From an uncultured Ruminococcus sp. (GTDB lineage Bacteria > Bacillota > Clostridia > Oscillospirales > Ruminococcaceae), in the NCBI GenBank assembly GCA_937902395.1, contig CALGTV010000070.1:1-5673 (forward strand): a stretch of DNA of 5,673 nucleotides, given 5' to 3'. Both the position numbers and the translations under genes were made by a program. Below are positions 1 through 5,600 of the stretch, one piece after another (the stretch's first letter is position 1; the number at the start of each line of letters is the position of its first letter). The notes under the pieces are model-generated. The model was not told the DNA's origin. It searched no databases and saw nothing but the letters and a program-made list of their open reading frames with translations.

Positions 1-1
1 T

Positions 2-688
2 ACAAAGGCTCTCGGTCACGGTGACTTCCACCTCCTTGTATTTGCTCCCGCTTCCGTTCAGGAAATGGTTGACATGGTTGTAAAGGCTTTCGATAAGGCT
101 GATGAGTACCGCGTACCTGCTATGATTCTTGCTGACGGTCTTCTTGGTCAGATGATGGAGCCTGTATCATTCCCCGAAATCAGCGCAAATCCCACAGACA
201 AGAGCAGCTGGGCTGCTGACGGACACAAGGGCAAGAGAGAGCACCACATTGTAAACTCCCTCTACCTCAAGCCCGATGAGCTTGAAAAGTCCGTTGCTGA
301 CAGATTTGCAAGATATGAGACTATTAAGGCAAACGAGACTGACGCTGAACTCTATCTCACAGAGGACTGCGATATTCTCCTTTGTGCATTCGGTGCAACT
401 GCAAGAGTTGTAAAATCCGCTGTAAACGAGGCAAGAGCACAGGGCATAAAGGCTGGACTTTTCCGTCCTAAGACACTGTGGCCTTTCCCTGTAAAAGAGC
501 TTAACGAGGCTGCTAAGAGCGCTAAGAAGCTCCTCAGCGTTGAAATGTCCATGGGACAGATGATTGATGATATCAAGCTTGCTATCAACTGCTCAAAGCC
601 CGTAGAGTTCTACGGACGTACAGGCGGCGTTATTCCCAATCCTGCTGAAATTCTGGCAGAAATCAAAAAAGTCGGAGGTGCTGAATAA
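2..688 (+). CDS. vorB: 2-oxoacid:ferredoxin oxidoreductase, alpha subunit (VorB/KorA type; 3-methyl-2-oxobutanoate dehydrogenase subunit VorB), 5'-truncated
   Basis: This is the C-terminal 228 residues of a protein whose family is usually about 350 residues, so roughly the first third lies before the window. The reading frame is open from base 2, and the ATG at 65 is an internal Met, not a start. With the beta and gamma subunits, and normally a small ferredoxin-like delta subunit, it oxidatively decarboxylates a 2-oxoacid to an acyl-CoA and reduces ferredoxin in the cytoplasm. Visible landmarks, numbered from base 2: DGLLGQMMEPV at about 45-55, typical of the VorB branch; a transketolase-C-like domain starting at DILLCAFGATAR (124-135); FRPKTLWPFP (154-163); VEMSMGQM (180-187); YGRTGG (204-209). 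It overlaps korB by one base (TAATG), and a GGAGG at 674-678 inside its 3' end serves korB. Membership of the KOR/VOR family is firm. A branched-chain 2-oxoacid substrate is inferred from subfamily resemblance; 2-oxoglutarate is the main alternative. Confidence 0.9.
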   Translation, partial: TKALGHGDFHLLVFAPASVQEMVDMVVKAFDKADEYRVPAMILADGLLGQMMEPVSFPEISANPTDKSSWAADGHKGKREHHIVNSLYLKPDELEKSVADRFARYETIKANETDAELYLTEDCDILLCAFGATARVVKSAVNEARAQGIKAGLFRPKTLWPFPVKELNEAAKSAKKLLSVEMSMGQMIDDIKLAINCSKPVEFYGRTGGVIPNPAEILAEIKKVGGAE

Positions 689-1440
689 TGGCTGTTGTAT
701 TTGAAAGACCAAAGTCACTCCTTGATGTTCCTACACATTACTGCCCAGGCTGTACTCATGGTATCGTTCACAGACTTGTTGCTGAGGTTATGGACGAAAT
801 GGGTATCGAGGGCGATACAGTGGGCGTATGCCCCGTTGGATGCTCCGTTATGGCTTATGACTATTTCGGATGCGATATGATTGAAGCTCCCCACGGACGC
901 GCTCCTGCTGTTGCTACAGGCGTTAAGCGTACAAATCCCGATAAGTTTGTATTTACATATCAGGGCGACGGCGACCTTGCTGCTATCGGTACTGCTGAGA
1001 CTGTTCACGTTGCTACAAGAGGCGAGAATATTGTTGTTATCTTCATCAACAATACAATCTACGGCATGACAGGCGGACAGATGGCTCCTACAACACTTCC
1101 CGGACAGGTTACACAGACTACACCTTTCGGCCGTGACCCACAGCTTGCAGGCTATCCCGTAAGAGTATGCGAAATGCTTTCAACTCTCACAGGTACTGCT
1201 TATGCTCACCGTGTTGCTGTTGACAGCGTTCCCCATATCCGTGACGCTAAGAAGGCTATCAGAAAGGCTTTCGAGACACAGAAGGCAAAGAAGGGCTTCT
1301 CTATCGTTGAGGTTCTCTCAACTTGTCCTACAAACTGGGGACTTACTCCCACAGAGGCAATAAAGAGACTTCAGGACGAGATGATTCCCTATTATCCCCT
1401 TGGAGTATACAAGGACACTACAGAGGAGGGCAATGAATAA
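688..1440 (+). CDS. korB: 2-oxoacid:ferredoxin oxidoreductase, beta subunit (thiamine pyrophosphate-binding, KorB/VorA type)
   Basis: This 250-residue subunit carries the thiamine pyrophosphate active site of the oxidoreductase. The TPP/Mg signature is clear: GDGD at 93-96, followed about 25 residues later by NNTIYGMTGGQ (121-131). The N-terminal HYCPGCTHG (17-25) gives Cys19 and Cys22. Cys52 in CPVGCS and Cys213 in CPTNWG are placed like the other two ligands of the single [4Fe-4S] cluster known in beta subunits of this family; that assignment is by analogy. The ATG at 688-690 overlaps the alpha-subunit stop by one base and has GGAGGT at 674-679 with 8 nt spacing, so the start is secure and translation is probably coupled. 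The gene ends in TAA, overlapping the ATG of korC in the same way. Length is normal for the short KorB class. The motifs do not distinguish 2-oxoisovalerate from 2-oxoglutarate as substrate; the VorB-like alpha subunit favours the branched-chain acid. Confidence 0.93.
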   Translation: MAVVFERPKSLLDVPTHYCPGCTHGIVHRLVAEVMDEMGIEGDTVGVCPVGCSVMAYDYFGCDMIEAPHGRAPAVATGVKRTNPDKFVFTYQGDGDLAAIGTAETVHVATRGENIVVIFINNTIYGMTGGQMAPTTLPGQVTQTTPFGRDPQLAGYPVRVCEMLSTLTGTAYAHRVAVDSVPHIRDAKKAIRKAFETQKAKKGFSIVEVLSTCPTNWGLTPTEAIKRLQDEMIPYYPLGVYKDTTEEGNE

Positions 1441-1973
1441 TGGCAGCTACAGAAATTCTTCTTGCAGGCTTCGGCGGACAGGGCGTGCTCTTCGCCGGAA
1501 AAATCCTTGCATACTGCGGACTTCTTGACAATAAGGAGCTTTCATGGCTTCCCTCTTACGGCCCTGAAATGCGCGGCGGTACAGCTAACTGCTCCGTATG
1601 TATTTCAGATGAGCCTATCGGTTCACCCCTTGTACTGAATCCCGATATCCTTATTGCTATGAATCAGCCCTCATTTGACAAGTTTGTCAATGACGTAAAG
1701 CCAGGCGGTAAGGTATTCTATGACAGCACACTTATTGAAAGCGAGTGCACACGTACAGATATTGAAATATTTGCAATTCCCTCCACAGAGCTTGCAGATT
1801 CCAACGAGCTCAAGGGCGGTTCAAATATCATTCTTCTCGGCAAGCTGATGAAAGAGACAGGTATCTTTACACTTGACACAATGAAGAAGTGTATCGAAAA
1901 GGTTGTACCTCCCACAAAGGCACAGCTTATTGCAAACAATTTCAGAGCTATTGAGCTTGGAATGAATAATTAA
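1440..1973 (+). CDS. korC: 2-oxoacid:ferredoxin oxidoreductase, gamma subunit (KorC/VorC type)
   Basis: The 177-residue protein is a complete gamma subunit of the pyruvate/ketoisovalerate oxidoreductase catalytic-domain family, which packs against the TPP subunit. The family's N-terminal glycine-rich loop GFGGQG is at residues 10-15, and SYGPEMRGG is at 39-47. The LNPDILIAMNQPSFDKF stretch (66-82) and KGGSNIILLGKLM near 125-137 are also characteristic. The start is ATG 1440-1442, which shares one base with the korB stop, and GAGGAGGG at 1423-1430 is a strong ribosome binding site inside korB. It is the last gene of the operon, followed within about 15 nt by a hairpin terminator. No delta (ferredoxin-like) subunit follows; in related operons it lies first, before alpha, so it is expected upstream of the window. 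Confidence 0.93.
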   Translation: MAATEILLAGFGGQGVLFAGKILAYCGLLDNKELSWLPSYGPEMRGGTANCSVCISDEPIGSPLVLNPDILIAMNQPSFDKFVNDVKPGGKVFYDSTLIESECTRTDIEIFAIPSTELADSNELKGGSNIILLGKLMKETGIFTLDTMKKCIEKVVPPTKAQLIANNFRAIELGMNN

Positions 1974-1985
1974 GAATTATAAATG

Positions 1986-2013
1986 AAGAGGCGGATGAAA
2001 TATCCGCCTTTTT
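1986..2013 (+). terminator. Rho-independent terminator of the korABC operon
   Basis: A perfect 8-bp stem, AGGCGGAT (1989-1996) with ATCCGCCT (2002-2009), encloses the loop GAAAT. It can be extended outward by G-T and A-T pairs and runs into a T tract at 2009-2013. It starts 12 bases after the korC stop, as expected for an operon-end terminator on the + strand. Confidence 0.88.
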
Positions 2014-2045
2014 GTTATTATTTTATAAAACAGTTACTCATAATA

Positions 2046-2069
2046 AAAAAATCCCCGAAGGGATTTTTT
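2046..2069 (-). terminator. Rho-independent terminator of the acc-acpP cluster with a UUCG tetraloop
   Basis: A perfect 10-bp inverted repeat, AAAAAATCCC (2046-2055) and GGGATTTTTT (2060-2069), flanks four bases. Read on the - strand the top is C(UUCG)G, the exceptionally stable tetraloop, and the distal arm is a run of six Ts. It lies 10 nt after the acpP stop codon. Because the outer arms are A6/T6 it could also work on the + strand as a backup for korABC, although the + strand loop (CGAA) is not the stable form. Confidence 0.88.
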
Positions 2070-2079
2070 CTTGCATGGA

Positions 2080-2313
2080 TTAAACCTCTGCGTTGTTCTC
2101 GATATAAGCAACAATGTCGCCTACTGTCTTGATGCTCTCAACAGCCTCATCAGGAATAGAAAGATCATACTCATCCTCGATTGTCTGGATAAGGTCTACG
2201 ATATCAAGAGAATCTGCACCGAGATCGTCCTGAATGCTTGCCTCAGATGTAACTGCGTCCTCATCTGCTCCGAGCTGATCAACGATAAGCTCCTTAACCT
2301 TGTCAAATACCAT
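2080..2313 (-). CDS. acpP: Acyl carrier protein
   Basis: This 77-residue acidic protein has the normal length of a type II fatty-acid-synthase acyl carrier protein. Ser35 in the invariant motif GADSLD (32-37) is the predicted 4'-phosphopantetheine attachment site, and the following IVDLIQTIEDEYDL stretch is helix II, the surface recognised by partner enzymes. It carries growing acyl chains in the cytosol. The ATG at 2313-2311 has GGAGGA (2326-2321) 7 nt upstream, a near-ideal ribosome binding site. It is the last gene on the - strand, 62 nt after accA, with a terminator just beyond its stop. A near-consensus promoter lies within the end of accA, so acpP may be made both from its own transcript and by readthrough, which would fit the high ACP demand of the cell. 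A carrier for a specialised pathway cannot be ruled out, but the acc neighbours favour fatty acid synthesis. Confidence 0.95.
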   Translation of the reverse strand: MVFDKVKELIVDQLGADEDAVTSEASIQDDLGADSLDIVDLIQTIEDEYDLSIPDEAVESIKTVGDIVAYIENNAEV

Positions 2314-2340
2314 GTTTTTTTCCTCCTAATTTTTGTTTTT

Positions 2341-2355
2341 CGGACATTAAGCCCG
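2341..2355 (-). other. Small hairpin in the acpP leader
   Basis: On the - strand CGGGC and GTCCG form a 5-bp stem (one G-U pair) around TTAAT, in an otherwise A-rich leader between accA and acpP. It is followed by A-rich sequence rather than T, so it is not a terminator for accA on this strand. It may be chance. Confidence 0.3.
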
Positions 2356-2375
2356 TTTATATTTTTTAGAATCGG

Positions 2376-3182
2376 CTATTCTGTGAATTCGCCAATCTTC
2401 CTGTACTTAGTATACCTTGCTTTTAGCAATTCGTCAATATCTTTTTGACATTTTTCTTCAATTTTGAGTGACAAATATTCTCTAATATTTTCGGAAATTT
2501 TGTCTAAATCGTTATGTGCGCCTCCGAGAGGCTCTTCAATAATCGTTTCTGCTACTCCAAGACGTACCATATCATCGGCTGTAACCTGCATTATATTGCA
2601 TGCTTCTTCCTCACGGGACGCGTCTTTCCAGAGAATACTTGCAAAGCCTCTGGGAGATACAACAGAGTACTGCGCATTCTCCAGCATAGCCAGTTCATCG
2701 CACACACCAAGAGCCAGAGCGCCGCCGCTTCCGCCCTCTCCGAGAACGATTGATATAACAGGTGTACGCAATGTCATAAACTCAGCTATATTTTTGGCGA
2801 TAGCCTCGCCCTGACCGCGTTCCTCAGCCGCCATGCCTGCGTATGCGCCTGGGGTATCTATAAAGCATATAACAGGTCTGTGGAACTTCTCAGCCTGTTT
2901 TGCAAGCCTCAGAGCCTTTCTGTAGCCCTCCGGGAGAGGCATTGCAAAATTGCAGTCTTTGTTCTCATTGAGGTCTCTGCCCTTTACCTGCGCGATAATT
3001 GTGACAGGTCTGCCGTTAAGACGTGCAATTCCGCCGATTATTGCGTGGTCGTCGCCGTAGTAGCGGTCACCGTGCATTTCATGGAAATCCGTGAAAATAA
3101 GCGGAATATAGTCCCTTACAGTCGGTCTGCCCTTTGTGTGAACAAGAGCAAGGCGCTCCCATGCTGTTTTATTGTTTTCCAA
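2376..3182 (-). CDS. accA: Acetyl-CoA carboxylase, carboxyltransferase subunit alpha
   Basis: AccA pairs with AccD in an alpha2-beta2 carboxyltransferase that moves the carboxyl group from biotin on the carrier protein to acetyl-CoA, giving malonyl-CoA, the committed step of fatty acid synthesis. Its 268 residues show the crotonase-like carboxyltransferase fold: DDHAIIGGIARLNGRPV (44-60), FIDTPGAYAG (107-116), EERGQGEAIA (120-129), the glycine-rich oxyanion loop GEGGSGGALA (148-157), ASILWKD (181-187) and EEPLGGAH (216-223). It lacks the roughly 50-residue N-terminal helical extension of E. coli AccA (319 aa), as in many clostridial AccA proteins. The start is taken as TTG (3182-3180): AGGAGG lies 8 nt upstream, the accD stop is 3 nt away, and no ATG or GTG in frame precedes the conserved N-terminus; the first in-frame ATG (residue 36) would delete conserved sequence. 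Arg178 in SPRG stands where E. coli and B. subtilis have Glu (SPEG). Confidence 0.95.
   Translation of the reverse strand: MENNKTAWERLALVHTKGRPTVRDYIPLIFTDFHEMHGDRYYGDDHAIIGGIARLNGRPVTIIAQVKGRDLNENKDCNFAMPLPEGYRKALRLAKQAEKFHRPVICFIDTPGAYAGMAAEERGQGEAIAKNIAEFMTLRTPVISIVLGEGGSGGALALGVCDELAMLENAQYSVVSPRGFASILWKDASREEEACNIMQVTADDMVRLGVAETIIEEPLGGAHNDLDKISENIREYLSLKIEEKCQKDIDELLKARYTKYRKIGEFTE
2409..2437 (-). promoter_or_regulatory. Predicted sigma-A promoter for acpP, internal to accA
   Basis: On the - strand, TTGACG (2437-2432, five of six matches to TTGACA) and TATACT (2414-2409, five of six to TATAAT) are separated by exactly 17 nt. The sequence just upstream of the -35 is rich in A runs, like an UP element. 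Transcription would begin near 2402, giving acpP a leader of about 90 nt. The hexamers lie within the last codons of accA, in the codons for DIDELLKARYTK. The match and spacing are as good as a strong housekeeping promoter, but activity is predicted only. Confidence 0.6.
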
Positions 3183-3185
3183 AGC

Positions 3186-4031
3186 TCAGACCTCCTTTTC
3201 TTCCTGCGTGTGCATTGCAAGAAGCGATGCAAGAGTAACACGCATTTTCTTTCTTTCAACAATCATATCCACAAAGCCCTTTTCCTGCATGAACTCTGCA
3301 AGCTGGAAATCCTCGGGAAGTCTCTGCTTCATGGTGCTTTCTATAACTCGTCTGCCTGCAAAGCCAATGAGTATTTTCGGCTCAGCTATGATTATATCGC
3401 CCAGAGATGCAAAGCTTGCGGTAACTCCGCCTGTTGTGGGGTCAGTGAGGACTGTTATATAAAGTCCGCCGTTGTCGCTGTGGAGCTTTACTGCTCCCGA
3501 TGTCTTAGCCATTTGCATGAGAGATACTATGCCCTCCTGCATACGTGCGCCGCCTGAGGCGGTAAACATGATTACAGGGAGATTATTCTCCGTTGCATAC
3601 TCAAAGGCACGGGCGATTTTTTCGCCTACAACGCTTCCCATTGAAGCCATCATGTATCTGGAATCCATAACGCCTACAACAGCCTTATGTCCCTTTATAA
3701 GAGCTGTACCTGTTACAATGGCGTCGTTAAGCCCTGTAGCCTCGCGCAGTTCCTCCTGCTTTTCGGGATATTCGGGAAAGCTTATGGGGTCGCAGCTTAT
3801 CATACTGCTGTCGAATTCCTCGAAGCTGTCCTTGTCGAAAGTTACGGCAATACGTTCTCTTGCGGTCAGTCTGCCGTGATAGTTACAATTTGGGCACACT
3901 CTTATCATGTCCTCGTAGCGTTCAAGAGATACAACTCCCTGACATCTGGGGCATTTGAATGAGGGGACGGTTTCCTCCTCCTCACCGCCGTTGAAGCGGT
4001 GCTTTACAACCTTAAAAAAATCTTCAAACAT
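3186..4031 (-). CDS. accD: Acetyl-CoA carboxylase, carboxyltransferase subunit beta
   Basis: AccD is the partner of AccA and supplies the acetyl-CoA-binding half of the carboxyltransferase. The 281-residue protein begins with the family's zinc ribbon: Cys27, Cys30, Cys46 and Cys49 in a CX2C-X15-CX2C arrangement with the same spacing as E. coli AccD. The catalytic domain follows, with MGSVVGEKIARAFEYA (131-146), the glycine loop ASGGARMQEG (158-167), SLMQMAKTSGA (170-180), LTDPTTGGVTASFA (195-208) and IGFAGRRVIE (222-231). The ATG at 4031-4029 is preceded by AAGGCGG (4047-4041), one mismatch from the consensus Shine-Dalgarno sequence and overlapping the accC stop codon, so translation is probably coupled to accC across the 14-nt gap. 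The TGA stop is 3 nt from the accA start. All key residues are present and nothing suggests loss of function. Confidence 0.96.
   Translation of the reverse strand: MFEDFFKVVKHRFNGGEEEETVPSFKCPRCQGVVSLERYEDMIRVCPNCNYHGRLTARERIAVTFDKDSFEEFDSSMISCDPISFPEYPEKQEELREATGLNDAIVTGTALIKGHKAVVGVMDSRYMMASMGSVVGEKIARAFEYATENNLPVIMFTASGGARMQEGIVSLMQMAKTSGAVKLHSDNGGLYITVLTDPTTGGVTASFASLGDIIIAEPKILIGFAGRRVIESTMKQRLPEDFQLAEFMQEKGFVDMIVERKKMRVTLASLLAMHTQEEKEV
3191..3196 (-). promoter_or_regulatory. Ribosome binding site that fixes the TTG start of accA
   Basis: AGGAGG read on the - strand lies 8 nt before TTG at 3182-3180, inside the last codons of accD. No ATG or GTG occurs at a suitable distance, so this site is the main reason for calling a TTG start. 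Confidence 0.8.
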
Positions 4032-4045
4032 CTGTATTCACCGCC

Positions 4046-5395
4046 TTACTTCCGTGATTCCATATATCTTGTAAGGAATCCGTTATCGTAATTTCCGCCG
4101 ATAAATTCGGGCTGTTTTATAATTTCAAGCTGGAAATCAATATTTGTATCAACACCGTCAACGATAAACTCCGACAATGCCCATCTCATCTTGCGGATAG
4201 CTTCATCTCTGTCAGCGCCGTGAACTATAAGCTTGCTTATCATAGAATCGTAGTAGGGAGTGATTGTATATCCCTGATAAACCGCGCTGTCAATGCGTAT
4301 ACCGGGGCCTCCGGGGACGTAAAGAGCGTTTATAGTGCCAGGTGAGGGACGGAAGTTCAGCTCGGGATTTTCAGCGTTTATACGGCACTCGATAGCATGG
4401 CCTGTAAGCTTAACATCCTCCTGTGAAACGCGGAGTGGCATATCAGCCGCAACTTCAATCTGCGCTTTTACAAGGTCAAAGCCTGTAACTTCCTCGGTTA
4501 TAGGATGCTCAACCTGAATACGCGTATTCATTTCCATGAAGTAGAAGTCGCGGTTTTCGTCAACGAGGAATTCAATAGTACCTGCGTTGTAATATCCGCA
4601 CTCCTTAGCCGCTGTAACAGCCGCCTTGCCCATTTTTTCGCGGAGCTCAGGGCTTACAACGGGGCTGGGGCACTCCTCCAGAATCTTCTGGTTGCGGCGC
4701 TGCATGGAGCAGTCACGCTCGCCAAGATAGATTGTATTTCCCTTTTTATCCGCCATAATCTGAATTTCAACATGGTGGGGATTCACAAGGAATTTTTCGA
4801 TATATACGGTATCATCGCCGAAGAAAGCAAGAGCCTCCTGCTGTGCGGCAACAATCTGGGATTCAAGGTCATCGGGGGAATCAACGCGGCGTATGCCTCT
4901 GCCGCCGCCACCTGCGGAAGCCTTGACAAGTACGGGATATCCGCATTTTTCGGCAATTTTCTTAGCATCTGCAATATCCTTTACAGCGCCCTTTGAGCCC
5001 AGGATAACAGGAACTCCAGCCGCCGCCATAGTCTCCTTAGCCGCCGCCTTATCGCCAAGCATTTCGATAGATTTATATGACGGACCGATGAAAACGATTC
5101 CGTTTTTCTCGCAAAGTCTTGCAAATTCCGCATTTTCGGAAAGGAATCCGAAGCCAGGGTGGATAGCCTCTGCGCCTACGTTTACAGCCGCCTGAATTAC
5201 AGCGTTCATATTGAGGTAGCTGTCTTTGGTGGCAGGAGGGCCTATACATATCGCTTCATCGGCAATCTGCGCGTGGAGGGCGTTTCTGTCTGCGGTGGAA
5301 TACACAGCAACACAGCGCACACCAAGCTCACGGCAGGCGCGGATTATACGTACCGCAATTTCTCCGCGGTTAGCAATCAATATTTTTTTAAACAT
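4046..5395 (-). CDS. accC: Acetyl-CoA carboxylase, biotin carboxylase subunit
   Basis: AccC uses ATP and bicarbonate to carboxylate biotin on the carrier protein AccB. At 449 residues it has exactly the length of E. coli AccC. The N-terminal domain starts KILIANRGEIAVRIIRAC (4-21) and contains HPGFGFLSEN (79-88). The ATP-grasp domain shows GDKAAAK (114-120, with Lys116), the glycine-rich ATP lid KASAGGGGRG (158-167), HHVEIQ (207-212), the ERDCSMQRRNQK block (226-237), Glu275, and EMNTRIQVEH (288-297) with Glu288, Asn290, Arg292 and Glu296. The C-terminal domain has HAIECRINAE (333-342), including the catalytic Arg338. The ATG at 5395-5393 has GGAG (5407-5404) 8 nt upstream. It is the first gene of the - strand cluster in this window. 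A pyruvate or propionyl-CoA carboxylase biotin carboxylase would be very similar, but linkage to accD and accA settles the role. Confidence 0.96.
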   Translation of the reverse strand: MFKKILIANRGEIAVRIIRACRELGVRCVAVYSTADRNALHAQIADEAICIGPPATKDSYLNMNAVIQAAVNVGAEAIHPGFGFLSENAEFARLCEKNGIVFIGPSYKSIEMLGDKAAAKETMAAAGVPVILGSKGAVKDIADAKKIAEKCGYPVLVKASAGGGGRGIRRVDSPDDLESQIVAAQQEALAFFGDDTVYIEKFLVNPHHVEIQIMADKKGNTIYLGERDCSMQRRNQKILEECPSPVVSPELREKMGKAAVTAAKECGYYNAGTIEFLVDENRDFYFMEMNTRIQVEHPITEEVTGFDLVKAQIEVAADMPLRVSQEDVKLTGHAIECRINAENPELNFRPSPGTINALYVPGGPGIRIDSAVYQGYTITPYYDSMISKLIVHGADRDEAIRKMRWALSEFIVDGVDTNIDFQLEIIKQPEFIGGNYDNGFLTRYMESRK

Positions 5396-5409
5396 TTATT
5401 GTACTCCAT

Positions 5410-5444
5410 TTAGAAATTAGAAGTTAGAGGTCAGAAGTTAGATA
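5410..5444. repeat. Five degenerate tandem heptads (consensus TTAGAAG)
   Basis: Five consecutive 7-base units are visible: TTAGAAA, TTAGAAG, TTAGAGG, TCAGAAG and TTAGATA. Each differs from the consensus TTAGAAG by at most two bases. The array begins only 14 nt upstream of the accC start codon, immediately beyond its ribosome binding site, so it would form part of the accC mRNA leader if transcription starts upstream. Confidence 0.75.
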
Positions 5445-5462
5445 TTGTGTAATTTCGACCTC
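5427..5462. repeat. Inverted repeat in the accC leader region
   Basis: GAGGTC (5427-5432) and GACCTC (5457-5462) are perfect complements around a 24-nt centre, and the stem continues inward past one mismatch with GAA/TTT pairs. The left arm lies within the heptad array, so the pairing may be an incidental product of it. No T tract follows on either strand as a terminator would need. Confidence 0.45.
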
Positions 5463-5468
5463 ATTTTT

Positions 5469-5550
5469 GTAGGGGCTACCTTTGGCAGTCCGACGGGCGA
5501 GAGCCCGTGTAAATGCTGATTATTCGGGGCGATGCAGGCATCACCACTAC
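5469..5550. repeat. Probable decayed non-coding repeat element made of three hairpins
   Basis: Three hairpins lie in a row. The first pairs GGGCTACC (5473-5480) with GGCAGTCC (5484-5491) around TTT, with one G-T and one mismatch. The second is a perfect 6-bp stem, ACGGGC (5493-5498) with GCCCGT (5503-5508), around GAGA. The third pairs GGCGATGC (5528-5535) with GCATCACC (5538-5545) around AG, with one mismatch. The left end reads GTAGGGGC and the right end, on the opposite strand, reads GTAGTGGT, an imperfect terminal inverted repeat. GTAGGGGC-bounded hairpin units are, from memory, recurrent in intergenic regions of Ruminococcus-like genomes. No coding capacity is seen, so it is REP/MITE-like rather than a functional insertion sequence. 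Confidence 0.5.
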
Positions 5551-5570
5551 TACGCTGTAACATTTTAAAC

Positions 5571-5600
5571 TTTACATTTTCTGTTTATAATAAATATAAA
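5571..5600 (+). promoter_or_regulatory. Weak candidate promoter directed rightward out of the window
   Basis: TTTACA (5571-5576) and TATAAA (5595-5600) each match five of six consensus bases with an 18-nt spacer. An exact TATAAT also occurs at 5586-5591 but with a poor -35. The sequence is very AT-rich, and TTTATA/TATAAA form an inverted repeat (5584-5600), so promoter-like matches arise easily here. No start codon follows within the window, so no target gene can be named. Confidence 0.3.

Noticed and set aside
65..688. The ATG at 65 as the true start of the alpha subunit
   Set aside because: The frame is open and protein-like from base 2, there is no Shine-Dalgarno sequence before 65, and family proteins are about 120 residues longer at the N-terminus.
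2880..3557. A 225-codon + strand open frame spanning parts of accA and accD
   Set aside because: It is antisense to two strongly conserved genes, has no recognisable domain, and its Cys/Ser-rich composition is typical of a reverse-strand shadow.
4505..4996. A 163-codon + strand open frame inside accC
   Set aside because: It is fully antisense to the ATP-grasp domain of accC and has no family resemblance or credible ribosome binding site.
5493..5508. The perfect ACGGGC/GCCCGT hairpin as a terminator
   Set aside because: No T tract follows on either strand, and it sits among other hairpins of similar size, so a repeat unit is a better reading.
5401..5600. A FapR- or FabT-type operator controlling accC
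   Set aside because: I looked for the palindromes known from those regulators and saw no convincing match; the palindromes present are AT-rich or belong to the repeat.
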